A stretch of 64,000 bases of DNA from Piscinibacter caeni (GCA_003265685.1 QJOU01000033.1:17150-81149), one strand, 5' to 3'. Positions 1 to 9,388 are shown, numbered from the stretch's first letter. Notes: generated by a model not told the origin, from the sequence alone. Program-made: numbers and translations.

Positions 1-2383
1 TCGCACGATACGCAGCATAGTCAAGACGGTGATCTAGCCCTTCTAGCCGCGCCCTTTGCTCTGGCGTGTAACCGCTCCAGCGGCCCGGATTGAAGGTGGC
101 ATCGCCTACTGGCCCGTAGCCGCGGGTAACGGTGCTGATGTGCGTGTCGGGAACGCTTAGTCCGCCGGTGGACTCGCTCGATCCGGCGACGCCGAAACGG
201 ATCTCATTGTCGATAGAGTCGAAGAGATCGGCTGATAGTTGTGAGGGCGCTGCCGTACCGTAGTACAGCTGGCGGATCCGCGCCGCGGCTGCCGTGGCCG
301 GCTCGGGGGCAACATGCGAGGCCTCGCCAATTAGATCCCGCCTCTCCAGCACATGTAGGTAGGGATCGGCCGGTCGCACGTCGCGATCTGCCACATTGAT
401 CCGGTACAAGTCGTCCGGTGCGGTTGGCTCGGGGTCTAGCCAGGGCGTAGCCGTCGTGCGCGTGTTTCGATATGTTCCGAGGCTCCACTTCTGTTCGCCC
501 GCAAGACCCGAGAGTGAGGCCGCCTGGAACTTAAGAGTGCGCGCTCGCGGGATAAACGGGGTCTCGGCGATGCCGCTCGGTCCAAGCTTGGGCACTTGGC
601 CGCGCACCCATTCGACCCACTGCACGCGCTGCGCGGTCTCGCCGCTGCCGGCAGATCGCGCGAGCGCGATCAGGGAGCCGCCGTACTGCGCGAACCGGTG
701 CGCCGCCTGGTTCCACAGCTTGTCGACGACGCGCAGGCCGTCACCGCTCTTAGGAATTTGGTTGCCGACGGCCGGGCCAGCGGCCATGCCACACGGCGAG
801 GAAGCATGTGTGTGCAACCAGCTCGAGTTCGCCTCCCATATCAGGCCGTTTGCCGCCAAGGCGCGGTTGCTCACGAAGACCATCGGCATGCGCGATGGAA
901 ACTGCTTACCCGCCCAGTCGGTGCCCTTGTGCTCGAACTGGAATGGCTGGCTGCCAACCATTGGCACGAAGTAGTCGAAATCGCGGTAGACGCCCGGATC
1001 GGTTGCTCCCGCCGGAAGGTCCAGCGGGGGCGTTCGAACTGTCGTAATCGTCAGGTACTCGAAGGGCGACTCCGGATGCGCGATCTTGATGTCGTTCGGC
1101 CGGTTGATGCGCAGAAACGCCTGCTTGAACTGCGGCGCCACAAAGTGGTCGAGCGTGTCCTTGACGAATGCGCGCTCCGTGAGCACAACTAGCTCCGCTC
1201 GGATGCCGAATGGATAAAGGAATCCCGCGTCGACAACTTTGACTTGGTGGTCGCGTCCCAGGCTCGCGTCATTCGACCATCCCGTCAATGCGCAGCCCGG
1301 GTACGGCTTCCAGGCGCCCTCTAAGTGCAGCCAGCCGCCGTGGGCGCTGACGCGGTACTGCGCCACCGAGATGGTCCTCCCGGGCGCATAGCAGGCCGTG
1401 CTGCAAGTGTTGACATTGGTCGCGGTCGACTCGTAGTGGACGATCGCCGACTCACGCACAGTGGGCTGCGGCGTTCCTGTGTAGGGAAAGCGTCGGGATA
1501 GGCTGGCAGCGATGTCCAAGCGATCGCGCGAGCGCAATGCTGTGACACGACCACCTTCATCGGGAGGATGAAAGTTGCGCGCATCGCGGTACTCGACGAC
1601 GTAGGTGCCGTCGGCGATCGAGCCGGCTGCTCCCCGGTATTCGAATCCGCGAACGCTGTAGACCTCGAAGTCGGCGCGGCGGCTATCAACACCTGCATCG
1701 ACGAGCGAGGCAGTCCACATCGGCGTCCATGTATCTGCCAAGTGGTTGGCTGGCAGCTCCCATGTCACCCCTGATGCGGCCAGCGAGGGATTGGCCGGAT
1801 CGCGCGCGACTGGCGTGAGCTCGATGCCCCATGGAAGCTCGATACGGGTAGTCGCGCCGGATGGAGCCGTCGCGCTTAGCGTGTACGGAGGCAGACCTGC
1901 CGGATCGGGCAGAACGACCCGCGCCTTCGACCAGTCCAGAAGTGCGTCCAGGGTGGCCGCAATCCGTTCGCGCGAATCGAGCAGCACAATTTCCGCGGGC
2001 TCGCTAGCCACGAGGTCGATGGCCGCCAATTGCGCCTCGCCTATGACCGACAGATCCTGCCCTGCGTTTGAAATTGCGCGCTCTGCATAGTGCTGCGGCG
2101 GAAGCCGGAAAACGAGCCGCGCATCGTGTCGCGTCCTGTGCAACCATCGCTCAGCGAGGAAGCGACGCTCTTCGTAGCCGAACGCAGTCACCTCCATGTA
2201 GACGTCGTCAACGGTCCTCCGAAGACGATAGCGAGGCCACCCGCCGCCGGGCGTTTGGCTGCCTCCGGGCGGTGTCGCGCAGCCGAAGAGGCTTGGGACG
2301 GTGAAAGCCGCAATCGACGCCTTTAGCAAAGAGCGTCGCGGAATACAGGAACTGGATCGATCCCCTTGCGGGCTCTTGCTCAT
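1..2383 (-). CDS. Large Tat-type lipoprotein of unknown function, cut by the left edge
   Basis: An uninterrupted leftward frame of about 794 codons runs from an ATG at 2383 to the left edge, so the C-terminus is missing. A GGGGGGAG ribosome binding site lies just upstream. The N-terminus has a twin-arginine-like signal (PRRSLLKASIAAF) followed by the lipobox-like LFGC at about residues 31-34, predicting Tat export and lipid anchoring. I recognise no domain in the mature part, which is rich in Pro, Asp, Arg and aromatic residues. A 500-base spacer separates it from its right neighbour. The reading frame and signal are visible; the function is unknown. Confidence 0.75.
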   Translation of the reverse strand, partial: MSKSPQGDRSSSCIPRRSLLKASIAAFTVPSLFGCATPPGGSQTPGGGWPRYRLRRTVDDVYMEVTAFGYEERRFLAERWLHRTRHDARLVFRLPPQHYAERAISNAGQDLSVIGEAQLAAIDLVASEPAEIVLLDSRERIAATLDALLDWSKARVVLPDPAGLPPYTLSATAPSGATTRIELPWGIELTPVARDPANPSLAASGVTWELPANHLADTWTPMWTASLVDAGVDSRRADFEVYSVRGFEYRGAAGSIADGTYVVEYRDARNFHPPDEGGRVTALRSRDRLDIAASLSRRFPYTGTPQPTVRESAIVHYESTATNVNTCSTACYAPGRTISVAQYRVSAHGGWLHLEGAWKPYPGCALTGWSNDASLGRDHQVKVVDAGFLYPFGIRAELVVLTERAFVKDTLDHFVAPQFKQAFLRINRPNDIKIAHPESPFEYLTITTVRTPPLDLPAGATDPGVYRDFDYFVPMVGSQPFQFEHKGTDWAGKQFPSRMPMVFVSNRALAANGLIWEANSSWLHTHASSPCGMAAGPAVGNQIPKSGDGLRVVDKLWNQAAHRFAQYGGSLIALARSAGSGETAQRVQWVEWVRGQVPKLGPSGIAETPFIPRARTLKFQAASLSGLAGEQKWSLGTYRNTRTTATPWLDPEPTAPDDLYRINVADRDVRPADPYLHVLERRDLIGEASHVAPEPATAAAARIRQLYYGTAAPSQLSADLFDSIDNEIRFGVAGSSESTGGLSVPDTHISTVTRGYGPVGDATFNPGRWSGYTPEQRARLEGLDHRLDYAAYRA

Positions 2384-2884
2384 CGACGCTCCCCCCTCGC
2401 ACACCAAAGGGTCAGTGCGATCCGCGGCTGACTCGCTCATTCTGGTGTTGACGCATATTGGCACGCGCTGGTGGCGGCAACCAGGGTTCGGAGTGCATGT
2501 GCCCCCCCTAACTCACACCAATCGGTACGTGCCCAGTCTGATATTGGGGCCGCATCGCTTGGCTCGCAACGCCATTGCGCTTCAGTGGACCCGGGCCGTC
2601 TCCCAGCTGAGAGCGAGGGCGTTCGCCAGAGGCCCTGCTTCATCGATCGAGCCGGCCGAGGCTGTCCTATCGATGGGGAGTTCTTCCTCTAGAAGGGCCC
2701 CAGTCATCCAGTGCCCCATTCATCCTCGGCCTTGTGATTTCGTCCTGCGCGTAGAGGAAGCGAAGAGAGCTTCTACGCGACCCAACACATGCGCCTCAGG
2801 CACTCGACTTTGCGCCACCCTGGGGTGGGTGCTCGGCTCAAGGACAGTCTTGCCGGTGCAGATCGAGACTTTAGAACGAGACCC
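2384..2884. other. Intergenic stretch with no supported gene
   Basis: About 500 bases lie between the lipoprotein start and the end of the PLD-like gene. The open frames here are short, overlapping and unlike proteins. It must hold the promoter of the lipoprotein gene. A small inverted repeat CCACCC-TG-GGGTGG at 2815-2828 lies downstream of the PLD-like gene and could be a weak terminator. Nothing else is seen. Confidence 0.5.
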
Positions 2885-4156
2885 TCAAGCCAGTTGGCGC
2901 ACCCTGGAGCCAAAGAACCGGAGGATCTTCGTTGTGCGGCCGTTGATAACCGGGAGGTCATCTTTGTTGCGCCAACCGACAAGTTCCTGCACGGCAGCCT
3001 GTCCGAATTCGGCCAGCTTGTAGTCAGCGCTGTAGATCATGTTCGCCATGCGCTCAACCACATCGCCTTCGCCAAAGACAAGGTAGCTGAGAGATTCACG
3101 AGCGCGCTGCGGCGGGTTGGCTGCGAGGAAGGTCTGCTTCCAGGTGGGCATGCCACCATCGAAGAACCGTAGCCGATCGTGAAACGAGTGGAGTGTGCAG
3201 AGGGCATCGAAGAGATCGTCGTCCGTTGCTTTCATGACGGACTCACGGGAGTCAAAGACACGTATTAGGCGAGGGTAGTTCTCGGTGACGATGTCCTTCT
3301 CGAAGTGTGGCCAGCTGCGCTCCTTCCATTTCTCCACGATGGACTGGATGAATGGGATCTGGTCCGATTCGCTTCGGTATGGCCCAGCCGCCCATGAGTC
3401 GCCGGTGGTTTCGGTGTCGCGCACGAAGCTGATGAACGAGTCGATCTCGAGTCTCAGCGGGATCTTGTCCTCGCTGGCCTTGCGGTAGCCGCCAGCCTCA
3501 TACGCTCGTCGGACGATGGCGAAGGCAGACACTGCTTCCTGGTAGGTCTTGCGGTAGTTGGAGAGGAACAGGTTGTGCTTGCTGCGCTTCTTCTCGCCGC
3601 GGTCGATATTGCCGGGTGCTGTGTTGCCCAACTGCTCGGCGATCTCGCGCGAGAGCTGGTCAGCTGCGTTCTCATGCGCCTCAAACTTCCTGTAAGCGGC
3701 AGCGTACTTGCGGAGCATGTCGCCAGTCGCTATGTCAGCACCGTCCCAATAGTCCTGGAAGATGCCGGCGAGTTCGACGAATCGCTCGTCGTCGCCTGAG
3801 ATCCCGACCACCACCTCCTGGTTGGAAGTGATGGCGCTGTGCGTCAAGTTGGCCGAGCCCACCAGGGCAACGTCGTCCCCGAAGATGTACAGCTTTGGAT
3901 GAAAGCTCATCGACGAATAGACGCGCAGATCAACCTTGTCTTTGACCGCGTCGATGGCCCGTGGACTTGTTGGGAAGCCCAGTCGCACGATCAGGCGTAC
4001 CTTGCACCCCTTCTCGACGAGCCGCGTCACGACTTCCGATTGAGTGAAGAACGCAACGGCAATGAAGACTTCGCAGTCCTGTACTCCGCGCTTCTCGATC
4101 TCGTTGAGTACGAAGTCTCCACGCTTGGATCTGTTCGCAAAGACAGCGATTGACAT
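2885..4156 (-). CDS. PLD-like nuclease family protein, 423 aa
   Basis: Phospholipase D-like proteins use a His-x-Lys motif for phosphodiester hydrolysis, and many in mobile DNA act on nucleic acids. The N-terminal half carries HPKLYIFGDDVALVGSANLT, a good match to the PLD HxK active-site block followed by GS.NLT. Only one clear HxK motif is present, so it may work as a dimer. The C-terminal 230 residues look alpha-helical and are unrecognised. I chose MSIAVFANRS as the start because a GGGAGGG ribosome binding site precedes it; the in-frame extension upstream looks non-coding. It is divergent from the HNH gene across 129 bases, which suggests shared regulation and a defence role (inference). 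Confidence 0.8.
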   Translation of the reverse strand: MSIAVFANRSKRGDFVLNEIEKRGVQDCEVFIAVAFFTQSEVVTRLVEKGCKVRLIVRLGFPTSPRAIDAVKDKVDLRVYSSMSFHPKLYIFGDDVALVGSANLTHSAITSNQEVVVGISGDDERFVELAGIFQDYWDGADIATGDMLRKYAAAYRKFEAHENAADQLSREIAEQLGNTAPGNIDRGEKKRSKHNLFLSNYRKTYQEAVSAFAIVRRAYEAGGYRKASEDKIPLRLEIDSFISFVRDTETTGDSWAAGPYRSESDQIPFIQSIVEKWKERSWPHFEKDIVTENYPRLIRVFDSRESVMKATDDDLFDALCTLHSFHDRLRFFDGGMPTWKQTFLAANPPQRARESLSYLVFGEGDVVERMANMIYSADYKLAEFGQAAVQELVGWRNKDDLPVINGRTTKILRFFGSRVRQLA

Positions 4157-4285
4157 GGACTTCCCTCCCTGCCGCCATTGTCGCCGTGCCTGCCGGCGAG
4201 CGGCAGCATGCCGCAGCCAACCTGAGCACGGCCACCCGTCCGACTGTCGCGTGCCGGAGCTACGATGATGCAAGGGGGGTAGACG

Positions 4286-5425
4286 ATGCCAAGCGCGTTC
4301 ACGATCTACTGGGGAGCGAAGGGTTGGCAAGGTTATGGCTTAGGCGATCCGCTTCGTGGTGCCGGTGGCTCAGACTTCGTCGGCAAGGTCAGCCCCGGCG
4401 ACCGCGTCTATGCGACAAACATCGCGGGCGGCGCCCTGCGCTTGCTGGGCGCGTTCACTGTGGGCAAGGTCACTTCTGCTTCGGAGGGACGACCGCCTGG
4501 GGTGACCTGGGAGGCCAAGGAGTACCTTTGGCCCGAGGACCGAAGCGCTACGGGGTTCGGATTTCGGGAGCTGCCGCTCGATCTGGTTGGCAGCCTGCGC
4601 TTTGAGGGTGGTGCGGATCGGGTGGCGATGGATCGGCACGCTTCGGGCCAGGTCGAACGCAATGCGATGCGCGAGGTGCGGCGGCTGACACCCGCGTCCG
4701 CGCAGCTTTTGGAGCAGGCGCTCAGCGTAGCAGGCTTGGTGACCGCCGCCGCTGGCGATCGCCGCAGCCAGGAGCGGCTGCCTGCCGACCTGCTGAAGAA
4801 GGCGACGCCGGATCTGATCTTCGCCAGTGTGATGGCCCTGCTGGATGGTGCCGTGCACGGGTTCGGCGAGTCGACCGACTATGACCTCCTGACAGATGAA
4901 GGCCGTCGCCTTGCTCCAAAGGCGGTGTTCGGCATGGCGCTCTCTCGTGCGCTTAACCGAGAGATTCTGCCGAAGCACTTTTCTGCCGGCGAGGACTCGG
5001 TGTGCTTCCGGCTCCTGCGGGACGCTGGATACCGGATCGTCCCCAAGGGCGACGCGCCAGCAGCTGTGGCAGACGCCGATACCGACCCCGACGAGACTCC
5101 TCCTGAGGTCTACCCCGAAGGAGCCAAGGTCCTGAAGCAGCACGTCGGCCGTGAGCGAAAACCTGCGGCTGCTCGGGCGAAGAAGGCCGACTTCATCAGG
5201 CGGCACGGCCGCTTGTTCTGCGAGCGCTGCCGTACCGATCCGGTCGAGACCTTTGGGTCCGAACATGGTGACGCGTGCATCGAGGTTCACCACGCGCGAG
5301 TTCAAATCGCCGACATGCCGGCAGACCACACTACGCAGCTCGAGGATTTGCAGTGCCTCTGCGCCAACTGCCATCGCTTCGTGCATCGTCTCCTGCGCCG
5401 CGGTCTGCCCGTTTCCGGCGAGTGA
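4286..5425 (+). CDS. HNH endonuclease with an N-terminal PUA-like region, 379 aa
   Basis: The last 70 residues hold an HNH-type beta-beta-alpha metal nuclease: a CERC pair, the VHHAR histidines, then LCANCHRFVH supplying the second Cys pair and final His. The first 80 residues are beta-rich (IYWGAKGWQGYGL, then a VSPGDRVYAT turn) and resemble PUA/EVE-type small-molecule or modified-base readers, but that is a guess from pattern. Reader-plus-HNH order is typical of type IV (McrA-like) restriction enzymes. A GGGGGG tract sits 8 bases before the ATG. The gene is divergent from the PLD-like gene. HNH identity is firm; modified-DNA specificity is inferred. Confidence 0.8.
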   Translation: MPSAFTIYWGAKGWQGYGLGDPLRGAGGSDFVGKVSPGDRVYATNIAGGALRLLGAFTVGKVTSASEGRPPGVTWEAKEYLWPEDRSATGFGFRELPLDLVGSLRFEGGADRVAMDRHASGQVERNAMREVRRLTPASAQLLEQALSVAGLVTAAAGDRRSQERLPADLLKKATPDLIFASVMALLDGAVHGFGESTDYDLLTDEGRRLAPKAVFGMALSRALNREILPKHFSAGEDSVCFRLLRDAGYRIVPKGDAPAAVADADTDPDETPPEVYPEGAKVLKQHVGRERKPAAARAKKADFIRRHGRLFCERCRTDPVETFGSEHGDACIEVHHARVQIADMPADHTTQLEDLQCLCANCHRFVHRLLRRGLPVSGE

Positions 5426-5502
5426 CGCACTGGCGGCCATCGATGAGCGCTGCCACGGCTAGTCGAAACAGGGCTCTGCCTCGACATGCAGAATCCTGCC
5501 CC

Positions 5503-5997
5503 ATGCAGCGTCTCTTCGTCATGGTCCTGTTGGCAGCGAGTTGTCTCGGGGTTCAGGCCGACGTGCTTGTTGGGCGTGTGGTCGGGGTATCGGATGGCGA
5601 TACGGTGACTGTCCTGGATGGCGATCGTGTCCAGCACAAGGTCCGTCTCGCCGGCATCGATGCACCTGAGTCACATCAGGCCTATGGTGGGCGATCGAAG
5701 CAGCACCTGTCGTCGCTGGTCTTCAGCCAGGACGTTCAAGTCGAGTGGCACAAGCTGGATCGATACGGGCGGCTTGTCGGGAAGATTCTGGTGGGCGGTG
5801 TGGATGCCAACCTGCGACAGGTGGAGGCGGGCCTGGCCTGGCACTACCAGCAGTACCACCGGGAGCAGAGCCCGGCGGACCGGGAGGCCTATGCATCGGC
5901 CGAACGCCGTGCTCGCGACGCGCGCTTCGGCCTTTGGGCAGACGCTGCGCCCGTTCCACCCTGGGACTTCCGCCGTTCACCTGGCGTATCCCCATGA
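5503..5997 (+). CDS. Exported thermonuclease (SNase-like), 164 aa
   Basis: This is a staphylococcal-nuclease-family protein that would cut DNA or RNA with Ca2+ outside the cytoplasm. Residues 1-20 form a Sec signal peptide (MQRLFVMVLLAASCLGVQAD). The OB-fold core shows SDGDTVTV, then VRLAGIDAPE with the active-site Arg and Glu, and DRYGRLVGKI with the second catalytic Arg. The length matches the bacterial family. The start was chosen to place the signal peptide at the N-terminus; the open frame extends upstream through the HNH gene. Its stop overlaps the next gene's ATG (ATGA), indicating coupling. Such genes are common on conjugative elements. Confidence 0.9.
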   Translation: MQRLFVMVLLAASCLGVQADVLVGRVVGVSDGDTVTVLDGDRVQHKVRLAGIDAPESHQAYGGRSKQHLSSLVFSQDVQVEWHKLDRYGRLVGKILVGGVDANLRQVEAGLAWHYQQYHREQSPADREAYASAERRARDARFGLWADAAPVPPWDFRRSPGVSP

Positions 5998-6374
5998 CCG
6001 CTGCTCGCGGTGCCAGCGACGCACCTGGTCGGGCGGCGCCGCGAGGCCGCTCGAGCGCTCACCGGCATCATGTCTATGTCGTCCTCTTGAGCGACAGCGC
6101 GTGGAACGAGCCGAGCTTCCGGCGTGCCAATCCCGACCATGATGTGACGAAGCCGTGTCTCTATGTCGGCATGACGGGACTCGATCCAGACCTGCGTTTA
6201 GACCGGCACAAGGCGGGGATCAAGGCGAATCGGTTCGTTCAGCAGTACGGCGTCCGGCTCTTGCCCGAACTCTATGGGTGCTTCAATCCGATGCCCTACG
6301 AGGCTGCACGGGACATGGAGGTCGAGCTCGCCATTGACCTGCGTGAGCAGGGCTATGGTGTCTGGCAGGCGTAG
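5994..6374 (+). CDS. GIY-YIG-like nuclease domain protein, 126 aa
   Basis: The protein shows VYVVLL, then CLYVGMTGL and the LRLDRHKAGIK helix, which matches the GIY-YIG layout of a short beta-strand, the second YVGxT-like strand and an Arg/His helix. The canonical first GIY is replaced by VYV, so activity is uncertain. A Glu in the helix PYEAARDMEVELA could be the metal ligand. It overlaps the thermonuclease stop by four bases, so the two probably form one transcript. It converges on xseB with only 15 bases between. Confidence 0.6.
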   Translation: MTAARGASDAPGRAAPRGRSSAHRHHVYVVLLSDSAWNEPSFRRANPDHDVTKPCLYVGMTGLDPDLRLDRHKAGIKANRFVQQYGVRLLPELYGCFNPMPYEAARDMEVELAIDLREQGYGVWQA

Positions 6375-6389
6375 CCGCGTTGTCCCGCG

Positions 6390-6608
6390 TCATCGTTCCG
6401 CGGTGTCGCCGCCGAGACCGGCCTCACCAAGCGCCTGCTCCAGTGCCTTCTCGACGGCTTCGATGCGCGTCCTGCAGACCTTGTAGGCCTCGATGGACTC
6501 ATTGACAATGCCGAGCAGCTCGTCGATGTTGGGCTCGCGCTGGTTGCGAAGCGTCTCGGCATGGCGCTGAAGCACGCCGTAGGCGTCCTTGAAGCTACGG
6601 TCACTCAT
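6390..6608 (-). CDS. xseB: Exodeoxyribonuclease VII small subunit, 72 aa
   Basis: ExoVII degrades single-stranded DNA into acid-soluble oligonucleotides; the small subunit binds the large one through helices. The sequence shows the XseB pattern: an SFKDAYGVL start like SFEEAL, a central ESIEAYKVCRTRIEAVE resembling the ESL.LYE.G..L...C...L..AE block, and a short disordered tail. The length is normal for XseB. It overlaps the xseA stop (ATGAGTGA), giving coupled translation in subunit stoichiometry. Confidence 0.8.
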   Translation of the reverse strand: MSDRSFKDAYGVLQRHAETLRNQREPNIDELLGIVNESIEAYKVCRTRIEAVEKALEQALGEAGLGGDTAER

Positions 6609-8313
6609 GGCTCGGGCCTTTCTCTAGTTCTTGGGTGGTTGCAGCGATCCTGCCGTCGCTCATTTCGATCTCGATCGTCGTGCCGCTCGGAGCCTGGGCG
6701 ACCTGCGTGATCGGGGCGCCGTCAGGTGTGCGCACGATCGCAAACCCTCGTCGCAATGACTTCTGCGGACCCTGACCCGCGATCTCGCGCATGAGTCCTT
6801 CCGACTTCTCCGAGGCACCCCGCAGAAGCAGTCTCGCGGAGGCCGTGATGTCGTTGATGTCGCGATGGGCCTGGTCGGCTGCGCTCGCGCTCAGCGCCGC
6901 CGTGCGCTCCAGGACCATGCTTTGGAGGCCTGTGCTGCGCTCTCGTCCCAGCTGGACGACCCGTCTGGCCTCGGACCGCACCTCCGCGCTCATTCGGGCT
7001 ACTGTCTCCCGCGCTTCGCTGAGGTGGCTTCCCGCCGAGGCGCGAACGCTGGCCAGGCTGTCGTGAATGCCATGTTGTCCGGCCTGCAACTGGCGCTGAA
7101 CGTTGTGGCGAACCTCGGTGATCCATCCCGTGCTCTGCTGCGTTGCCAGAGCCAACGATTGAAGTGCTCGAGTCCGGACGATGACTGCTGCCTGGTCGGC
7201 ACGCTGCGCGGCCTGCAGCACTTCGCGCTGTGCTGCCTTGGTGATCACGCCGAAGTTGGTCTTGGCTTGTGTGGTGCGACGGACGATCGTCTGCTCGATG
7301 CCCGCGATGACCTTCGACGGCGTGTCGAAGGCCTGCTGTGCAACTTCGTCAAGGATCGTGCTGTCCCTCTCGTGACCGATGCCGGTGAGGACTGGTGCCT
7401 GAAGTTCGCAGATGCAGCGTGCCAGGTCATAGTCATTGAGCCAGGCGAGGTCGTTGACGGCACCGCCTCCGCGGATGATCGCAATGGCATCCGGCATCTC
7501 GCCCTGCAAGCCATCGATTGCTTCGAGCAGTGCAGTGCGAATCTCGGCTGCCGCGCCTTCGCCTTGGAAACGACTGTGGACGTAGTCGAACCGGCAGACG
7601 CCGTGCCGATGGAGGCGCTCTGCTTCCGCTTGGAAGTCACCGAGTCCTGCTGCTGACGGCGGCGCGATCACCAGGACGTGTTGGTAGTCCCAGGCAGGGG
7701 GCAACTGGCGATTGCGGTCGAACAGGCCCTCCCGCTGCAGGCGAACTCGAATCTCACGCTTGCGTGCCTCAAGGTCACCCAGCGTGTACTCGGGGTCGAT
7801 GGCATCGATAAGCAAGGACAGCCCGTAAAGCGAGTGCATCGTTGGCTTTGCGTGGACCAGCAGTTTGATGCCGGCGCCGATCACGACGCCAGTGGCACGC
7901 TGGAAGGCGGGCACGATGCTGTTGGCCGTGCTCTCCCAGATCACGCCACGTGCCTGGGCAATGGCGTCACCGCTCGGGGTTCGCTCGGACAGTTCCAGAT
8001 AAAGATGTCCACGGCGCACATCGGCTCGGGATACCTCGACGCGGGTCCAGACGCCGGCGCCGTATGCCCGGGCAATGGCGTCCGCAACGCCGGCCAGGAG
8101 CGCCGAGAGCGCGATGCCCTTGACCGGCTCCAGCTCGTGGGCCGGCAACACGTCGTCGGATGCCTCGGCTGCAGGAATCCAGGCGGCGAAAGGCGCCAGA
8201 TCACGCCCTGGTGGCACGAACCACTTCCGTGCTTCGGCATCCCACTTGGCGCCGAGCGCCTTGACCCGCTCGCGGTCCCGAAACTCCGTCTTCAGGTAGC
8301 GGCCGTTGCTCAT
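6601..8313 (-). CDS. xseA: Exodeoxyribonuclease VII large subunit with N-terminal DUF5710 domain, 570 aa
   Basis: This is the catalytic ExoVII subunit. Residues about 5-40 (YLKTEFRDRERVKALGAKWD) match the DUF5710 module seen in mobile-element primases and nucleases, fused ahead of XseA. An OB-like part follows, then the catalytic core with IIRGGGAVNDLAWLND and TGIGHERDSTILDEVA, the diagnostic XseA blocks, and a long C-terminal coiled region. Chromosomal XseA is usually about 400-460 residues and lacks DUF5710. It sits between the HMCES-like gene (19 bases upstream) and xseB (overlapping). In a conjugative element it may process ssDNA or repair intermediates (inference). Confidence 0.88.
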   Translation of the reverse strand: MSNGRYLKTEFRDRERVKALGAKWDAEARKWFVPPGRDLAPFAAWIPAAEASDDVLPAHELEPVKGIALSALLAGVADAIARAYGAGVWTRVEVSRADVRRGHLYLELSERTPSGDAIAQARGVIWESTANSIVPAFQRATGVVIGAGIKLLVHAKPTMHSLYGLSLLIDAIDPEYTLGDLEARKREIRVRLQREGLFDRNRQLPPAWDYQHVLVIAPPSAAGLGDFQAEAERLHRHGVCRFDYVHSRFQGEGAAAEIRTALLEAIDGLQGEMPDAIAIIRGGGAVNDLAWLNDYDLARCICELQAPVLTGIGHERDSTILDEVAQQAFDTPSKVIAGIEQTIVRRTTQAKTNFGVITKAAQREVLQAAQRADQAAVIVRTRALQSLALATQQSTGWITEVRHNVQRQLQAGQHGIHDSLASVRASAGSHLSEARETVARMSAEVRSEARRVVQLGRERSTGLQSMVLERTAALSASAADQAHRDINDITASARLLLRGASEKSEGLMREIAGQGPQKSLRRGFAIVRTPDGAPITQVAQAPSGTTIEIEMSDGRIAATTQELEKGPSHE

Positions 8314-8332
8314 GTTGCCGGTTGCCTTCTCG

Positions 8333-8989
8333 TCACGCGAGTGGCTTGGCGTCGAACTGGTCGGCCGGCGAGAGTCGCAGCAGTTGCTGCGCCTGCTCGC
8401 CTGTGCCGTAGAGCCAGAGGTCGACGTCTTCGCGCGCGATGGGGATGACGCTGCGCTTGTCCTGCTGGTCTGGGGCCAGCTTCGGATCGGGCTTGTGCAT
8501 GCGTGACATCAGCGGGTGCGCGTCCGCGTTGATGGTCAGCATCGTGTACGACTCATGGATCTCGCCGCTGGCCTTGTCGGTCCAGGCGTTCCACAAACCG
8601 GCCAGGCCCCAAGGTTCGCCATCGGCGCGCCAGAACCGCCACCAGATGTTCTTGCCGGTCTCCCAGCAAGGCTCGTCAAACGAGAGCGCAGGGATGATGC
8701 AGCGCTTGCCGTACCTCCAGGGATCCTTGAAGGTGGCCTTCTGCGCCAGCTCTTCGCTTCGTGCGTTGTTGGTCGAGTAGGTCGGCGTCGGTGTCTTCGC
8801 AAACCACGGGATCAAGCCCCACTGGCCGATCACGAGTTCGGCGGCCGGTTCGGTTGCGTCGCGCACACGGCGAATGAAGGGCCCTGGACGTCGCGGGTAG
8901 ATCTCGCCGCCACGCCAGGGTTGGCGTGCGCCGATGTGCCAGTAGCGCTCCATGTCGCCGGCTTCGGGTGAGACATACCGATTGCACAT
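8333..8989 (-). CDS. SOS response-associated peptidase family protein (HMCES/YedK-like), 218 aa
   Basis: HMCES/YedK proteins cross-link covalently to abasic sites in ssDNA through Cys2, shielding them from breakage. The protein begins MCNRY with the required Cys2. It contains the STNNARSE block with the conserved Asn and Glu, the WGLIPWFAK surface motif, and the catalytic His in AHPLMSRMH. The length matches the family. It is the third gene of a five-gene leftward operon with small spacers, next to ExoVII, which supports a role in protecting single-stranded transfer or replication DNA. Confidence 0.92.
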   Translation of the reverse strand: MCNRYVSPEAGDMERYWHIGARQPWRGGEIYPRRPGPFIRRVRDATEPAAELVIGQWGLIPWFAKTPTPTYSTNNARSEELAQKATFKDPWRYGKRCIIPALSFDEPCWETGKNIWWRFWRADGEPWGLAGLWNAWTDKASGEIHESYTMLTINADAHPLMSRMHKPDPKLAPDQQDKRSVIPIAREDVDLWLYGTGEQAQQLLRLSPADQFDAKPLA

Positions 8990-9007
8990 CGGCGCACTCT
9001 AGCCGTC

Positions 9008-9382
9008 TCAGGTGAGCAATGTCGCCACGTCGCGGGAGTATTCCTTCAGGCGAGGCGACAGCAGACCGTCACCACCCAGCTCAGGCGCAGGCTTGCAGGC
9101 CAGCTCCTGAACCACGGCAGCCAGTCGTCCGCCGGTGTCGACCTGTTCCACGCCACGCAGCACGAACTTCTCGGCGTCGAAGGACGCCAGCGTGACCTGG
9201 TAGAGCTCGAGACGCGGGATGCCGAATTCGCCGTCCTCGTGACCGCGGATCGTCAGGCGCCGACGACCGCTCTTCTCATCGGTCTGGGTGAGCACGTTCA
9301 CGTAGGTCCACGGCAGGCGATGGATCTCCTCGGTGGCGATCCGTACCCCCTTGCGGCGGAGCAGCTTGGCCAACAGGAACAT
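9008..9382 (-). CDS. Uncharacterised protein, 124 aa
   Basis: I do not recognise this small protein. It has no signal peptide or membrane segment and looks like a compact alpha/beta domain, with an RRLTIRGHEDGEFGIPRLEL stretch followed by an amphipathic C-terminal half. It lies 18 bases before the HMCES-like gene and 6 bases after the preceding unknown, so it is surely co-transcribed with the repair genes. A DNA-metabolism role is inferred from position only. Confidence 0.6.
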   Translation of the reverse strand: MFLLAKLLRRKGVRIATEEIHRLPWTYVNVLTQTDEKSGRRRLTIRGHEDGEFGIPRLELYQVTLASFDAEKFVLRGVEQVDTGGRLAAVVQELACKPAPELGGDGLLSPRLKEYSRDVATLLT

Positions 9383-9388
9383 CGCCAG

